Assembly: GCA_902780915.1 (NCBI GenBank)
Contig: CACZHK010000002.1
Span: 62,001-126,000 of the forward strand
Source: Pseudoselenomonas ruminantium
GTDB lineage: Bacteria; Bacillota; Negativicutes; Selenomonadales; Selenomonadaceae
Length of the DNA: 64,000 bases
Direction of reading: 5' to 3'
Under the pieces are notes generated by a model that did no database searches, was not told where the DNA came from, and was given only the letters and a program-made list of their open reading frames with translations. The first letter of the stretch is position 1. The number at the start of each line of letters is the position of its first letter. The position numbers and the translations under genes were made by a program. This document shows positions 44,467 through 54,703 of this stretch, in pieces.

Positions 44467-46664
44467 TGGCTTACAACAATCCTGATTTCACTCAGATAAG
44501 CCTTAAAAGTGCTCCCCAGGGGGCGGCAGGGGACTGGAAGAAGCTCTTTGAGGCCCAGGCCGGGGCAGAGTTTGAGACCCTCACCCGCCGCACCATGGAG
44601 CACGTGCCTGTAAAGCCCCTCTATGGCCATGACGAGTATGATCATATGAACCATCTGGACTTTGCCAGCGGCATTCCTCCCTGCCTGCGGGGGCCGTACT
44701 CCACCATGTACGTCTTCCGTCCCTGGACGGTGCGTCAGTACGCGGGCTTTTCTACGGCAGAGGAATCAAATGCTTTCTACCGCAGGAATCTGGCAGCAGG
44801 CCAGAAGGGTCTTTCCATCGCCTTTGACCTGCCTACCCATCGCGGCTACGATGCGGATAATCCCCGTGTGGTAGGCGATGTGGGCAAGGCCGGCGTGTCC
44901 GTGTGCTCCATGCTGGATATGAACATCCTGTTCTCCGGCATACCCTTGGACCAGATGTCCGTGTCCATGACCATGAACGGGGCAGTGCTGCCCATCCTGG
45001 CTTTCTTCATCCAGTCCGGCGTAGAGCAGGGGGTGGACAAGAAAATCATGGCCGGCACCATCCAGAACGATATCCTGAAGGAATTCATGGTGCGCAACAC
45101 CTACATCTACCCGCCTGAAATGTCCATGCGCATCATTGGCGATATCTTCGAGTACACCACCAAGTACATGCCGAAATTCAACAGCATCTCCATTTCCGGC
45201 TACCATATGCAGGAGGCAGGGGCACCGGCAGATATCGAGCTGGGCTACACTTTGGCAGATGGCCTGGAGTACATCCGCACAGGCATCAAGGCAGGCCTGC
45301 CCGTGGATGCCTTCGCCAAGCGCCTGTCCTTCTTCTGGGCCATCGGCAAGAACTACTTCATGGAAGTGGCCAAGATGCGGGCTGCCCGTGTGCTTTGGGC
45401 CAAGATTGTCAAGTCCTTCGGGGCAGAGGACCCCAAGTCCATGGCTCTCCGCACCCACAGCCAGACTTCCGGCTGGTCCCTCACGGCCCAGGATCCCTTC
45501 AACAATATTTCCCGCACCGCCATGGAGGCCATGGGGGCGGCTTTGGGCCATACCCAGTCCCTGCACACCAATGCGCTGGATGAGGCCATCGCCCTGCCTA
45601 CGGATTTCTCCGCCCGCATTGCCCGCAATACCCAGCTCTACATCCAGGACGAGACCAGCGTCTGCAAGATCATCGATCCCTGGGGCGGCTCCTACTATGT
45701 GGAGGCCCTCACCAACGAGATCATCCGTCGGGCCTGGGCGCATATCCAGGAAGTGGAGGCGCTGGGCGGCATGGCCAAGGCCATTTCTACCGGCCTGCCC
45801 AAGATGCGCATCGAGGAAGCGGCAGCCCGCCGTCAGGCCCAGATCGACTCCGGCAACGAGACTATCGTGGGCCTCAACAAGTATCGTCTGGAAAAGGAAG
45901 ACCCCCTGGAAATCCTGGCCATCGACAACACCGCTGTGCGCAATGCCCAGGTGGAGCGCCTGGAGAAATTGCGTCGTGAGCGCAATGAGGACGATGTGCG
46001 CCGGGCTCTGGAGGCCATCACCAAGGCCGCAGACAGCCGGGACAACGGCAACCTCCTGGAGTGCGCCGTGGAGGCAGCCCGGGTCAGGGCATCTCTGGGC
46101 GAGATTTCCGATGCGGTGGAGAAGGTCTCTGGACGCTACCAGGCTGTGATTCATACCATTTCCGGGGTCTATTCTTCTGAGTTCACGGATAAGACGGAGC
46201 TGGACAAGGCCCGCAGCATGGCAGATGAGTTTGAGAAGCTCACAGGCCGCCGTCCCCGCATTTTCGTGGCCAAGATGGGCCAGGACGGCCATGACCGCGG
46301 CCAGAAGGTCATCGCTTCTTCCTTTGCGGACATGGGCTGGGATGTAGATGTGGGGCCGCTGTTCCAGACTCCTGCCGAGACCGCCCAGGATGCCGTGGAC
46401 AACGATGTGCACATGGTAGGCTTCAGCTCCCTGGCTGCAGGGCACAATACCCTTCTGCCCCAATTGGTGGAGGAGCTGAAGAAGCTGGGTCGCGAGGATA
46501 TCATGGTGGCCATTGGCGGCGTCATTCCCGTACAGGATTATGATAATCTCTACGAGCATGGGGCTGTGGCGATTTTCGCCCCGGGCACCAATATCCCGGA
46601 GGCAGGGATCAAGCTGCTGACCCTGCTGATGGATCGTGTCAAAGAAGAACTGGCAGATGAGTGA
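44466..46664 (+). CDS. mutB: methylmalonyl-CoA mutase, large (alpha) subunit
   Basis: 732 residues, full length. The barrel domain carries the family stretches [40 protein letters not shown] and AHTALDEA-type [20 protein letters not shown]. The C-terminal B12 domain has the cobalt-coordinating DGHDRG ([20 protein letters not shown]) and the GG of MVAIGGVIP. It catalyses the radical carbon-skeleton rearrangement with adenosylcobalamin. It overlaps mutA by one base and is followed at once by the MeaB chaperone gene, the standard propionate-pathway grouping. Confidence 0.97.
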   Translation: MAYNNPDFTQISLKSAPQGAAGDWKKLFEAQAGAEFETLTRRTMEHVPVKPLYGHDEYDHMNHLDFASGIPPCLRGPYSTMYVFRPWTVRQYAGFSTAEESNAFYRRNLAAGQKGLSIAFDLPTHRGYDADNPRVVGDVGKAGVSVCSMLDMNILFSGIPLDQMSVSMTMNGAVLPILAFFIQSGVEQGVDKKIMAGTIQNDILKEFMVRNTYIYPPEMSMRIIGDIFEYTTKYMPKFNSISISGYHMQEAGAPADIELGYTLADGLEYIRTGIKAGLPVDAFAKRLSFFWAIGKNYFMEVAKMRAARVLWAKIVKSFGAEDPKSMALRTHSQTSGWSLTAQDPFNNISRTAMEAMGAALGHTQSLHTNALDEAIALPTDFSARIARNTQLYIQDETSVCKIIDPWGGSYYVEALTNEIIRRAWAHIQEVEALGGMAKAISTGLPKMRIEEAAARRQAQIDSGNETIVGLNKYRLEKEDPLEILAIDNTAVRNAQVERLEKLRRERNEDDVRRALEAITKAADSRDNGNLLECAVEAARVRASLGEISDAVEKVSGRYQAVIHTISGVYSSEFTDKTELDKARSMADEFEKLTGRRPRIFVAKMGQDGHDRGQKVIASSFADMGWDVDVGPLFQTPAETAQDAVDNDVHMVGFSSLAAGHNTLLPQLVEELKKLGREDIMVAIGGVIPVQDYDNLYEHGAVAIFAPGTNIPEAGIKLLTLLMDRVKEELADE

Positions 46665-46666
46665 CC

Positions 46667-47857
46667 ATGGAACAGAAATATACTACCAGCAAGCCCAGCT
46701 GGGTGCCTGAGGAGACGAATGACAAATTCGCCTGCTCTGTCATGAGCGGCATTGAGGGCATCAAGGACACTACCGTGGGCAATATCAACCCGGCTCTGGC
46801 CAGTGGGAAGCTGAAGCCCAGGCGGAAGATGATTCTGTCTGAGGATGACTATGTGGAAGGGGTGGCAAAGGGGGACCGCATGACCCTATCCCGGGCCATC
46901 ACCCTTATCGAGAGCAACAGCCCCCGCCACTTCGCCAAGGCCCAGCGGGTGCTGCAGCGGCTCCTGCCCAGGACGGGCAAGGCCCTGCGCATAGGCATCA
47001 CCGGCGTGCCGGGGGCGGGCAAGAGCACCATGATAGAAGCCTTCGGCAATATGCTCTGCGATGAGGGGCACAAAGTGGCAGTGCTGACGGTTGACCCCAC
47101 CAGCTCCGTCACCAAGGGCTCCATACTGGGAGACAAGACCCGGATGGGGACCCTGTCAAGACGGCCTGAGGCCTTTATCCGTCCTTCTCCCGCAGGGGGG
47201 ACCCTGGGAGGCGTGGCCCGCAAGAGCCGGGAGACCATGCTCATGTGCGAGGCGGCGGGCTACGATGTGATCATCATCGAGACTGTAGGCGTAGGCCAGT
47301 CGGAAACCACCGTGCGCTCCATGGTGGATTTCTTCCTGCTGGTGGTGCTCACAGGAGCAGGGGACGAGCTGCAGGGCATCAAGAAGGGCATCATGGAGCT
47401 GGCAGATGCCATCGTCATCAACAAAGCCGACGGTGACAATCTGGTGAAGGCCAAGGTGTCCAGGGGACAATACGAGCGCATGATCGAGTATATCCGCCCT
47501 GCCACCCCGGGCTGGCCCACCCATGCCTACCTGTGCTCCGCCTTGGAAAAGACGGGGCTGAAAGAACTGTGGGAGGTCATAGGCGCCTTTCAGAAGATGA
47601 CCAAGGAAAGCGGCATCTGGCAGAAGCGCCGTGACGGGCAGCTGCTGGACTGGATGCACAGCATGATTGACGAGCACCTGCACAACCTTTTCTTTGAGGA
47701 TGCAGTGGTGACAGGACGCATGCCCGAGATCCGGGAGGCGGTGCTGCAGGGGGTGGTCTCCCCCACCCAGGCGGTGGCAGAGCTCATCAACCTCTTTGAT
47801 GTGAAGCGGGCCGCCATGCGGCAGGTGGATCTTTTTCACCCGGAAAAGGAGAAGTAG
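46667..47857 (+). CDS. meaB: MeaB/ArgK-type G3E GTPase, methylmalonyl-CoA mutase chaperone
   Basis: 396 residues. Walker A GITGVPGAGKSTMIEAFG, the DPTSSVTKGSILGDKTRMGT switch, IIETVGVGQSE and the NKADGDN base motif identify a MeaB-type G3E GTPase. It protects and reloads the mutase with cofactor, using GTP. About 75 residues precede the GTPase core, longer than in many homologues. ATG 46667 is used; an in-frame GTG at 46661 overlaps the mutB stop. Translation is tightly coupled to mutB. Confidence 0.92.
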   Translation: MEQKYTTSKPSWVPEETNDKFACSVMSGIEGIKDTTVGNINPALASGKLKPRRKMILSEDDYVEGVAKGDRMTLSRAITLIESNSPRHFAKAQRVLQRLLPRTGKALRIGITGVPGAGKSTMIEAFGNMLCDEGHKVAVLTVDPTSSVTKGSILGDKTRMGTLSRRPEAFIRPSPAGGTLGGVARKSRETMLMCEAAGYDVIIIETVGVGQSETTVRSMVDFFLLVVLTGAGDELQGIKKGIMELADAIVINKADGDNLVKAKVSRGQYERMIEYIRPATPGWPTHAYLCSALEKTGLKELWEVIGAFQKMTKESGIWQKRRDGQLLDWMHSMIDEHLHNLFFEDAVVTGRMPEIREAVLQGVVSPTQAVAELINLFDVKRAAMRQVDLFHPEKEK

Positions 47858-47858
47858 C

Positions 47859-48422
47859 ATGTATACCAAGAAAATCTATTTTTCCGGGGGAGACTTCCAC
47901 GAGCTGCAGGAGGTGTTCAGAAGCCTGCCGGGAGTGATGGATACTTGCACAGGCTATATCAACGGGGAGGGGGAGACGGACTTTGAGTCCGTTTCTTCCG
48001 GCAGCACCCGCGCCTATATGGGGGTGGAGGTAACCTTCAACCCCAAGAAAACAGATCTGTCCCAGCTGATGGATGTGCTTTTTGCCGTGGTGAATCCCTA
48101 TGTGCCTGATGGTCAGGGCAAAGCCAGGGGGGAGCAGTACAGGGCAGGGGTGTTCTACACTTCCGGCGAAGACGAACCCCAGGTGCAGCTGCATCTGAAT
48201 TTCATCGCCAATCGCGGCAAACCCTCGGCGGTGGCCGAAGGAGGGCTCACCCTCAACGACCCCAACAGCAATCCCAAGCTGGCTCGCCACTGCCATGTAC
48301 TGGCGGAACCCTTGCGGAGTTTTCACGAAGCAGAGGCGGAGCACCAGCACTATCTGGAGTGCCATCTGGAAGAGGAAACTTTCATTGACTTTGCCAAGTT
48401 CCGTGACTGCCTGGGTTTCTGA
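47859..48422 (+). CDS. MsrA-like protein lacking the catalytic cysteine
   Basis: 187 residues. The overall pattern is MsrA: a GG-[x]-F start (YFSGGDFHELQEVFRSLPGV), TGYINGEG, MGVEVTFNPKKTDLSQLMDV, AGVFYTS and a C-terminal EHQHYLE. In true MsrA the start reads GGCFWG; here the nucleophilic Cys and the Trp are Asp and His (GGDFHE), so methionine sulfoxide reduction by the usual route should not be possible. Other Cys residues exist (DTCTGY, RHCHVL) but not at that place. The ATG at 47859 follows the meaB stop by one base, so it belongs to the mutase operon. Its role may be regulatory or binding. Confidence 0.75.
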   Translation: MYTKKIYFSGGDFHELQEVFRSLPGVMDTCTGYINGEGETDFESVSSGSTRAYMGVEVTFNPKKTDLSQLMDVLFAVVNPYVPDGQGKARGEQYRAGVFYTSGEDEPQVQLHLNFIANRGKPSAVAEGGLTLNDPNSNPKLARHCHVLAEPLRSFHEAEAEHQHYLECHLEEETFIDFAKFRDCLGF

Positions 48423-48430
48423 CATATAAA

Positions 48431-48462
48431 CGAAAAAGGCTCCCGTTCGGGAGCCTTTTTCG
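48431..48462 (+). terminator. terminator of the mutase operon
   Basis: CGAAAAAGGCTCCC-GTTC-GGGAGCCTTTTTCG is a near-perfect hairpin with T- and A-tracts on both sides, so it can also end the convergent chemotaxis receptor gene. Confidence 0.9.
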
Positions 48463-48485
48463 TGGTGCGGGTTATGCCAGGAAAC

Positions 48486-49766
48486 TCATCTCAGCTTGAA
48501 GCCTGCCACTGTCTGCTGCAGCTTGGTGGCCATGTCGGCCAGCTGGCGGCTGGCGGTGGAGACTTCCTCGATGGCGGCACCCTGCTCTTCCGTGGCGGCG
48601 GAGACGGTTTCAGTCTCCATGGCCAGGCGGCTGGAGGTGGAGTCGATGTTGATGACGGCTTCCACAATCTTGTCGCTGCCATCGTTGGCTTCGATGATGG
48701 CATTGTTGGTCTGGGCTACTTTTTCCTTCAGGGAGTTCACGTGACTGGCAATGGCACGGAAGGCGTTGCCTGCTTCGCTGACGGACTGGGCGCTCTTTTC
48801 TGTGATGTCCCGGCCTGCGTGCATGGCCTCCACGGCTTTGTCTGTCTGGTCTTGGATTTCCTTGATGAGCAGGCCGATTTTCTCAGCAGCTGCAGCGGAC
48901 TGCTCGGCCAGCTTGCGCACCTCGTCAGCCACCACGGCAAAGCCACGGCCATGCTCTCCGGCCCTGGCAGCTTCGATGGCGGCGTTCAAGGCCAGCAGGT
49001 TGGTCTGCTCGGCTATGGCGGAAATGGTGTCCACTATCTGCCCTATTTCCTGTGACTGAGTCCCCAGGGACTGGATGATATTGGCGGAGTCATTGACCGA
49101 ACTTTCCAGGCTTGCCATGTTGCTGACTGCGATTTCGATGGTTTTCACGCCTTCTGTAGCGGTGTCGTTGGTCAATTCCGAAGCCTTGGCCACGTTGTCA
49201 GAGTTGTCGGAGATAACCACTAGCAGCTGCTGCATATTGGCTATGGCAAAGCCTGCATTCTCCATGGCCTCTTTCTGCTCCCTGACGCGTTCCATGGCGG
49301 AGCTGGCGGCGGTGGCGATCTGGTTGGCTGCAGCGGCTGACTGCTCGGATGTGGCGTGGAGTTCTTCTGAAGAGGAAACCACAGAAAGAGCACTTTCTGA
49401 AGTGTTCTTGAGTGCGGCGGAGAGCTTGTCCATCATATTGTTGAAGGCGGCGTCCATCTGCCCCAGCTCATCGTCCGAGGTGATGGGGAGTTTCGGCATA
49501 GCCAGGTTGCCCTTGGCGATTTCCGTGGCGGTGTGGCTGATGGCGGTGATATGGGCGGCTATCCTGTTGGCCAGGGTGAAGGCTATGAAGGCCACTGGTG
49601 CCAGCAGCAGGAGGCTCAGACCAGCCGTGGTGAGTACCTGCTGATGGGCGGCTTCATTGGTCTCTGAGATAGTGTTCAGGGTGATGATGATGGAAATGAT
49701 CAGCGGCACGGCACTGATGCCCACGAGCAACAGGGTGAGTTTTGTCTTGATTGATCTGAGTTCCAT
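48486..49766 (-). CDS. methyl-accepting chemotaxis protein with a minimal sensor region
   Basis: 426 residues. TM1 (about 10-31) and TM2 (about 48-66) are separated by only about 16 residues, so there is no folded periplasmic sensor domain. A HAMP domain (68-120) and the long signalling coiled coil follow. The coil has the conserved hairpin tip [20 protein letters not shown] and [15 protein letters not shown]. It will bind CheA/CheW in the receptor array. It probably senses through the membrane or a partner protein. ATG 49766 has AAAGGAG upstream; the longer open frame to 50000 was rejected. Confidence 0.88.
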   Translation of the reverse strand: MELRSIKTKLTLLLVGISAVPLIISIIITLNTISETNEAAHQQVLTTAGLSLLLLAPVAFIAFTLANRIAAHITAISHTATEIAKGNLAMPKLPITSDDELGQMDAAFNNMMDKLSAALKNTSESALSVVSSSEELHATSEQSAAAANQIATAASSAMERVREQKEAMENAGFAIANMQQLLVVISDNSDNVAKASELTNDTATEGVKTIEIAVSNMASLESSVNDSANIIQSLGTQSQEIGQIVDTISAIAEQTNLLALNAAIEAARAGEHGRGFAVVADEVRKLAEQSAAAAEKIGLLIKEIQDQTDKAVEAMHAGRDITEKSAQSVSEAGNAFRAIASHVNSLKEKVAQTNNAIIEANDGSDKIVEAVINIDSTSSRLAMETETVSAATEEQGAAIEEVSTASRQLADMATKLQQTVAGFKLR

Positions 49767-49990
49767 GGGGCACGCTCCTTTACTGTAGTGCAGAAGTCTG
49801 TATGACGGGTGATCGCCTTCTGAAGCCTGAATAGAAATATACCTATTTTTTCGTCTACGAGGGAGGATTTTCCTGCTGTGTGCGATAAAAAAAACACGCA
49901 TCTTGTCACTTGCTTTTATTTTCCCCTTCACTATGGTATGATTAGCAAAGATAGTTGTTGATAGTGAGAGAGGGAGGAACCATTTTGAAT

Positions 49991-51535
49991 ATGCCTGCAA
50001 AAGAAATGATTCTGGTGCTGGATTTTGGTGGACAGTACAATCAGCTGATTGCCCGCCGGGTGCGTGAGGAGCATGTGTACTGCGAGGTGCATCCCCATAC
50101 TCTGAGCCTGGAGAAGATCAGAGAGATGGCGCCGAAGGGCATCATCCTTACCGGCGGCCCCAACAGCGTTTACAAGGCTGAGTCTGCTACCTGCAGCAAG
50201 GAACTCTTTGCCATGGGCATTCCCGTGCTGGGCATCTGCTACGGCTCCCAGCTCATGTCCCACCTGCTGGGAGGCAGGGTGGAGACGGCTCCCACCAGCG
50301 AATACGGCAAGACTGAGGTGCAAGTGGACAAGTTTGCATCCAAGCTGTTCAAAGAAGTGGCTGGGAAGACTATCTGCTGGATGAGCCATACGGACTATAT
50401 CGCTGCTGCTCCTGCAGGCTTCGAGGTCACGGCCCACACTCCTGTGTGCCCCGTGGCGGCCATGGAGAATGAAGCAGAGAAGCTCTACGCCGTCCAGTTC
50501 CATCCCGAGGTCATGCACACGGTGCAGGGCAAGACCATGCTGAAGAACTTCGTGTACGAGGTCTGCGGCTGCTCCGGCTCCTGGCAGATGGGCTCCTTCG
50601 TGCAGGAGACCATCGCCGAGCTGAAGGAGAAAATCGGCTCCGGCCGCGCTCTCTGCGCCCTGTCCGGTGGCGTGGATTCTTCTGTAGCAGCAGTGCTCAT
50701 GTCCAAGGCCATCGGCAAGCAGCTCACCTGCGTTTTCGTTGACCACGGCCTGCTCAGAAAGGATGAAGGGGATCAGGTAGAGTCCGTCTTTGGTCCCAAT
50801 GGTCCCTATGATGTGAACTTCATCCGGGTCAATGCCAAGGATCGTTTCTATGCAAGGCTCAAGGGTGTCACAGAGCCTGAGGAGAAGCGCAAGATCATCG
50901 GCGAGGAATTCATCCGGGTCTTCGAGGAAGAAGCCAAGAAAATCGGGGCTGTGGACTTCCTGGTGCAGGGCACCATTTACCCTGATGTCATCGAAAGCGG
51001 CCTGGGCAACTCCGCCACCATCAAGTCCCACCACAATGTAGGCGGCCTGCCGGACTTCGTGGACTTCAAGGAAATCGTGGAGCCTTTGCGCCTGCTCTTC
51101 AAGGACGAGGTGCGCACCGCAGGCCGTGAGCTGGGCATCCCCGAGTATCTGGTGAGCCGCCAGCCCTTCCCGGGGCCGGGGCTGGGCATCCGCATCATCG
51201 GCGATGTCACTGAGGAAAAGGTGAAGATTGTCCAGGAGGCAGATGCCATCTACCGTGAAGAGGTGGACAAGGCCGGCGTCAAGGGCCTGGGCCAGTATTT
51301 CGCTGCCCTCACCAACATGCGCTCCGTAGGTGTCATGGGTGATGGCCGTACCTACGACTACGCCATTGCCCTGCGGGCGGTGATGACCAGCGACTTCATG
51401 ACAGCCGAAAGCGCCCAGATTCCTTGGGAAGTCCTCCAGAAGGTCACCAGCCGCATTGTCAACGAGGTCAAGGGGGTCAACCGCGTGCTCTACGACTGCA
51501 CCGGCAAGCCGCCTGCTACCATCGAGTTCGAATGA
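49991..51535 (+). CDS. guaA: GMP synthase (glutamine-hydrolysing)
   Basis: 514 residues, full length. The class I amidotransferase half has the nucleophile motif GICYGSQLM and the catalytic His/Glu in QFHPEV. The synthetase half has the PP-loop [15 protein letters not shown] and ends KPPATIEFE, the canonical C-terminus. It converts XMP to GMP in the cytoplasm. GGGAGG lies at 49970-49976. The TTG at 49985 has better spacing, while ATG 49991 gives the usual start; both are possible. It is a single-gene unit with its own terminator. Confidence 0.96.
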   Translation: MPAKEMILVLDFGGQYNQLIARRVREEHVYCEVHPHTLSLEKIREMAPKGIILTGGPNSVYKAESATCSKELFAMGIPVLGICYGSQLMSHLLGGRVETAPTSEYGKTEVQVDKFASKLFKEVAGKTICWMSHTDYIAAAPAGFEVTAHTPVCPVAAMENEAEKLYAVQFHPEVMHTVQGKTMLKNFVYEVCGCSGSWQMGSFVQETIAELKEKIGSGRALCALSGGVDSSVAAVLMSKAIGKQLTCVFVDHGLLRKDEGDQVESVFGPNGPYDVNFIRVNAKDRFYARLKGVTEPEEKRKIIGEEFIRVFEEEAKKIGAVDFLVQGTIYPDVIESGLGNSATIKSHHNVGGLPDFVDFKEIVEPLRLLFKDEVRTAGRELGIPEYLVSRQPFPGPGLGIRIIGDVTEEKVKIVQEADAIYREEVDKAGVKGLGQYFAALTNMRSVGVMGDGRTYDYAIALRAVMTSDFMTAESAQIPWEVLQKVTSRIVNEVKGVNRVLYDCTGKPPATIEFE

Positions 51536-51549
51536 CAGCATAGCTTTGA

Positions 51550-51583
51550 AGCTCCGGCTTGCTTTGGCAGGCCGGGGCTTTTT
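51550..51583 (+). terminator. terminator of guaA
   Basis: AGCTCCGGC / GCCGGGGCT inverted repeat (one G-T pair) with a 12-base loop, then five Ts. Confidence 0.85.
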
Positions 51584-51639
51584 CTTGCTAGATATTGCTT
51601 GCGGTATGTTTATGATTTATTTCATACAGTTTTCAGTTT

Positions 51640-51780
51640 CCTCCTTTTCATACCATATAAATTGTAGTATACTCATGGAGTTAATTTATTGTGCGCTCTT
51701 CAGGGCACAGTATATATCCGTTATGGACAGACACGCTGGCAAGTTCGGGCATGTCTGCTTTTTAATTTTTAGGTATTATC
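51640..51780 (+). promoter_or_regulatory. structured leader upstream of the hyf operon
   Basis: Between guaA and hyfB lie a small hairpin (TGTGC...GCACA at about 51690-51709) and a second one, CAGACA...TGTCTG at about 51728-51756, directly followed by CTTTTTAATTTTT. The second looks like a terminator placed just before the operon, so transcription attenuation is possible. No known riboswitch class was recognised. Confidence 0.45.
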
Positions 51781-51793
51781 TTAGGGGGTAGGC

Positions 51794-53803
51794 ATGGAAC
51801 TTATCTTTATTGCCCTGGGGCTGTATGCTCTGGGGACATGCTCTTTGCTTTTGCCTGCGAGAGGGGAGCTTCTGGCCCATAGGGCGGGGACTTTTCTGGC
51901 GGCGGGGGCGAGTTTTCTGGTGTTTTTGGCGGCGGTGGATTATCTGCTGGGCTGGGGGCGGTTCTCCCTGCCCCAGGCAGGGCTGATTCCCTTCGCTTCC
52001 CTGGGGCAGTTCAGTCTGGCGGCTGACCTCTGGAGCGGGTTCTTTTTGGCTCTGACAGGTCTTTCCGGCACGGCGGTGAGCATTTACGCCCTGGGCTATG
52101 CTGCCCATTACCAGGGGCAGCGGCTGAGCCTTTTGACTGGCCTTTGGAATCTCTTTATCCTCTCCATGGTGCTGGTGCTCATCGCCGGGGACGGCTTTAC
52201 CTTTTTGGTGGCCTGGGAAGTGATGGCTCTAGCTTCATTCATGCTAGTGTACCATGAGAATGAGAAGAAGGCCACCGTGCAGGCGGCCTACCAGTACATG
52301 GTCATGACCCATCTGGGCACGGCGGCTATCATGGCTTCCTTCTATCTGCTGGGCAGCGCTTCCGAGAGCCTTGTCTTTGCCGACTTGGCCAAGAATGGCC
52401 TGACGGAAAACCTGCGCCATGTGGCTTTTGCTTTTGCTTTCATCGGCTTTGCCCTGAAGTCAGGCCTCATGCCCCTGCATGTGTGGCTGCCTAACGCCCA
52501 TCCGGCGGCTCCCAGCCATGTGTCCGCCCTTATGAGTGGTGTCATGCTGAAGGTGGCTGTTTACGGCTTTGGCCGCTTTGTCTTCCAGTTCCTGGGGGCG
52601 GAGGTCTTTGCCTATGGCCTTGTTGTCATGCTGGTGGGGCTTGTTTCTGCTTTCCTGGGGGTGCTCTACGCCACCATGGAAAAGGATATCAAGCGGATAC
52701 TGGCTTATTCTTCTGTGGAGAACATGGGCATCATCTTCACCGCCTTCGGGGCGGGCATGCTGCTCTTTTCTCTGGGGCAGACCATGCTTTCCCTGGTGGC
52801 CTTCGGGGCGGTGCTGGTGCATTCCTTTAGCCACAGCATCATGAAAAGCTTGATGTTTATGAGCGCCGGGGCGGTCATGCATGCCACGGGCACCAAGAAT
52901 ATCGAGCAGCTGGGGGCGCTCCTGAAGAAGATGCCCTGGACGGGAGCCTTTACGCTGGTGGGCTGCATGGCCCTTTCCTCTTTGCCCTTTACCAGCGGCA
53001 TTTTAGGGGAGTGGCTGACCCTCCAGTCCCTCATGTCCCTGGCAGACAGTGCGGGCACTCAGGGGCTGCGGCTGCTTGTACTGGTAGGCTTTATCTTGAT
53101 GGGGCTTACCGGGGCTTTGGCTCTGGGATGCTTTGTGCGCTATTTTGGCGTGGCTTTCCTGGGCCGCCGCAGAAGCGGCGCAGTGCTGAATGCCCATGAG
53201 GCCACCTGCTCCATGAAAATCGGCATGGGCCTTGAGGCTGCTTTCATTGTTTTCCTGGGACTTTTCCCGGGGGAACTGGTTTCTGCTGCCATGCATGCGC
53301 TGGGAACTGACTTCGGCAGCCTGCGGGGCAGTGTCTGGGGTGTTTTCTGGCTGCGGAGCATGACGGATGTGGCAGTCTACAGCCCGGCGCTGCTGCTTGT
53401 CCTGGCGGTGGTGCTGCTGGCTGTCCTGGCTTTGCCCCTCATGGGGTCGAAGGTCTTTGCGCAGCGGGACATCACCTGGAACTGCGGCACTCTGCCCACC
53501 CGCCGTCAGCAGTATACGGCCACGGGGCTTTCCAAGCCCCTGCGCCGGGCCTTCACCTCTATCCTGCGTCCCCGCAGGGAGAGGATTTTCCTCACCAAGG
53601 AACACGCTTATTTCGGCAGGAGGCTGGAATACCGCCTGAGCCTGCCGGAGCATTTCGAGCGGCTGCTCTATCAGCCGGCCGAGCACCTGCTGGTGCGCCT
53701 GGCTGATGGCCTGCGGGTGGTGCAGCAGGGCAGCGTGCGCCTTTATATCGGTTATACTATGCTGGCCATGGTGCTGGTACTCATCTGGGGGTGGGCTAAG
53801 TGA
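51794..53803 (+). CDS. hyfB: hydrogenase-4-type membrane subunit B (proton-pump related)
   Basis: 669 residues with about 14-16 membrane helices, the same length as HyfB/HycC. Core antiporter-like motifs are present: WEVMALASFMLVYHE, the Lys/His-bearing FALKSGLMPLHVWLPNAHPA and AYSSVENMGIIF. The C-terminal extension after residue 500 (TWNCGTLPTRRQQYTATGLS) is typical of HyfB. It forms a proton- or sodium-translocating part of the membrane arm. It is the first gene of hyfBCEFGI, and its stop overlaps the hyfC start. GGGGG precedes the ATG. Confidence 0.9.
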   Translation: MELIFIALGLYALGTCSLLLPARGELLAHRAGTFLAAGASFLVFLAAVDYLLGWGRFSLPQAGLIPFASLGQFSLAADLWSGFFLALTGLSGTAVSIYALGYAAHYQGQRLSLLTGLWNLFILSMVLVLIAGDGFTFLVAWEVMALASFMLVYHENEKKATVQAAYQYMVMTHLGTAAIMASFYLLGSASESLVFADLAKNGLTENLRHVAFAFAFIGFALKSGLMPLHVWLPNAHPAAPSHVSALMSGVMLKVAVYGFGRFVFQFLGAEVFAYGLVVMLVGLVSAFLGVLYATMEKDIKRILAYSSVENMGIIFTAFGAGMLLFSLGQTMLSLVAFGAVLVHSFSHSIMKSLMFMSAGAVMHATGTKNIEQLGALLKKMPWTGAFTLVGCMALSSLPFTSGILGEWLTLQSLMSLADSAGTQGLRLLVLVGFILMGLTGALALGCFVRYFGVAFLGRRRSGAVLNAHEATCSMKIGMGLEAAFIVFLGLFPGELVSAAMHALGTDFGSLRGSVWGVFWLRSMTDVAVYSPALLLVLAVVLLAVLALPLMGSKVFAQRDITWNCGTLPTRRQQYTATGLSKPLRRAFTSILRPRRERIFLTKEHAYFGRRLEYRLSLPEHFERLLYQPAEHLLVRLADGLRVVQQGSVRLYIGYTMLAMVLVLIWGWAK

Positions 53804-54690
53804 TGAATGAAATAGGATTCCTGCTGGGAGTGAAATTATTGCAGATCCTGCCCCTGCTTTTGCTGGCGCCGCTGGTGGCCGGTATCATCAACAAGGTGAA
53901 GGCTATACTGCAGAAGCGGCAGGGGGCCAGCATCTTCCAGGAGTATTTTGACCTATATAAATGGTGGCGGCGTGAGACGATACTCACTCCCTATACCAGC
54001 TATATCTTTATCCTGGCTCCTGTGCTTTACCTCCTGACCAGCCTGATGGGGGCGGCTATGGTGGGATACCTTGACGGCAGCTTTGCCATGGGGGATGCCT
54101 TCATCTTCGTCTGCATCCTGGCCCTGGGACGCTTCTTCATGACCCTGGGCTCCATGGACTCTGCCACGGCCTTTGGGGGCATGGGCAGTTCCCGTGAGAT
54201 TTACATTTCCGTGCTGGTGGAGCCGGCAGTGATGCTGGCGGTGCTCTTGAACGCTTCCCGCTACGGCTCTACCACTCTTTCCCGCATGGCTATCGACTAT
54301 GGGGATATCTACTTCACCCTGCCTACGGTGCTGGCCTGTGTGGCTTTCTTCCTGATCATGCTGGCTGAGAACTGCCGCCTGCCGGTGGATAACCCGGACA
54401 CTCATCTGGAGCTGACCATGATTCACGAGTGCATGACGCTGGAGTATTCCGGGCGTCTCCTCAGCTACATCCATCTGGGCAGCATGGTTCGCCTGGTGGT
54501 GTTCCTGGTGCTGTGGGGGAATCTCTACCTGCCGCTGGCGATACCTCTGGCAGTGAAGGTGCTCTTAGGGGCCTTGCTTATCGGCCTGATTGAGACCCTG
54601 GTGAACAAGATGCGCCTGTTCAAGGTGCGGATTTATCTGTCTGCCGCCGTGGTGCTCTTGATGGTGGCCTTTATGGCGGAAGCGTGGTAA
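53803..54690 (+). CDS. hyfC: hydrogenase-4-type membrane subunit C (NuoH-like)
   Basis: 295 residues, eight or so helices. NuoH-type features include KAILQKRQGASIFQEYFDLY (the cytoplasmic loop by the quinone/hydrogenase junction) and AENCRLPVDNPDTHLELTMI, with its acidic residues. It docks the hydrogenase subunits on the membrane arm. The ATG at 53803 overlaps the hyfB TGA, hence translational coupling. Confidence 0.9.
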   Translation: MNEIGFLLGVKLLQILPLLLLAPLVAGIINKVKAILQKRQGASIFQEYFDLYKWWRRETILTPYTSYIFILAPVLYLLTSLMGAAMVGYLDGSFAMGDAFIFVCILALGRFFMTLGSMDSATAFGGMGSSREIYISVLVEPAVMLAVLLNASRYGSTTLSRMAIDYGDIYFTLPTVLACVAFFLIMLAENCRLPVDNPDTHLELTMIHECMTLEYSGRLLSYIHLGSMVRLVVFLVLWGNLYLPLAIPLAVKVLLGALLIGLIETLVNKMRLFKVRIYLSAAVVLLMVAFMAEAW

Positions 54691-54703
54691 GGAGGAAGGA
54701 GAA

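Noticed and set aside
44766-46559. 597-codon open frame opposite mutB
   Set aside because: Shadow of an unambiguous mutB gene with no protein-like motifs.
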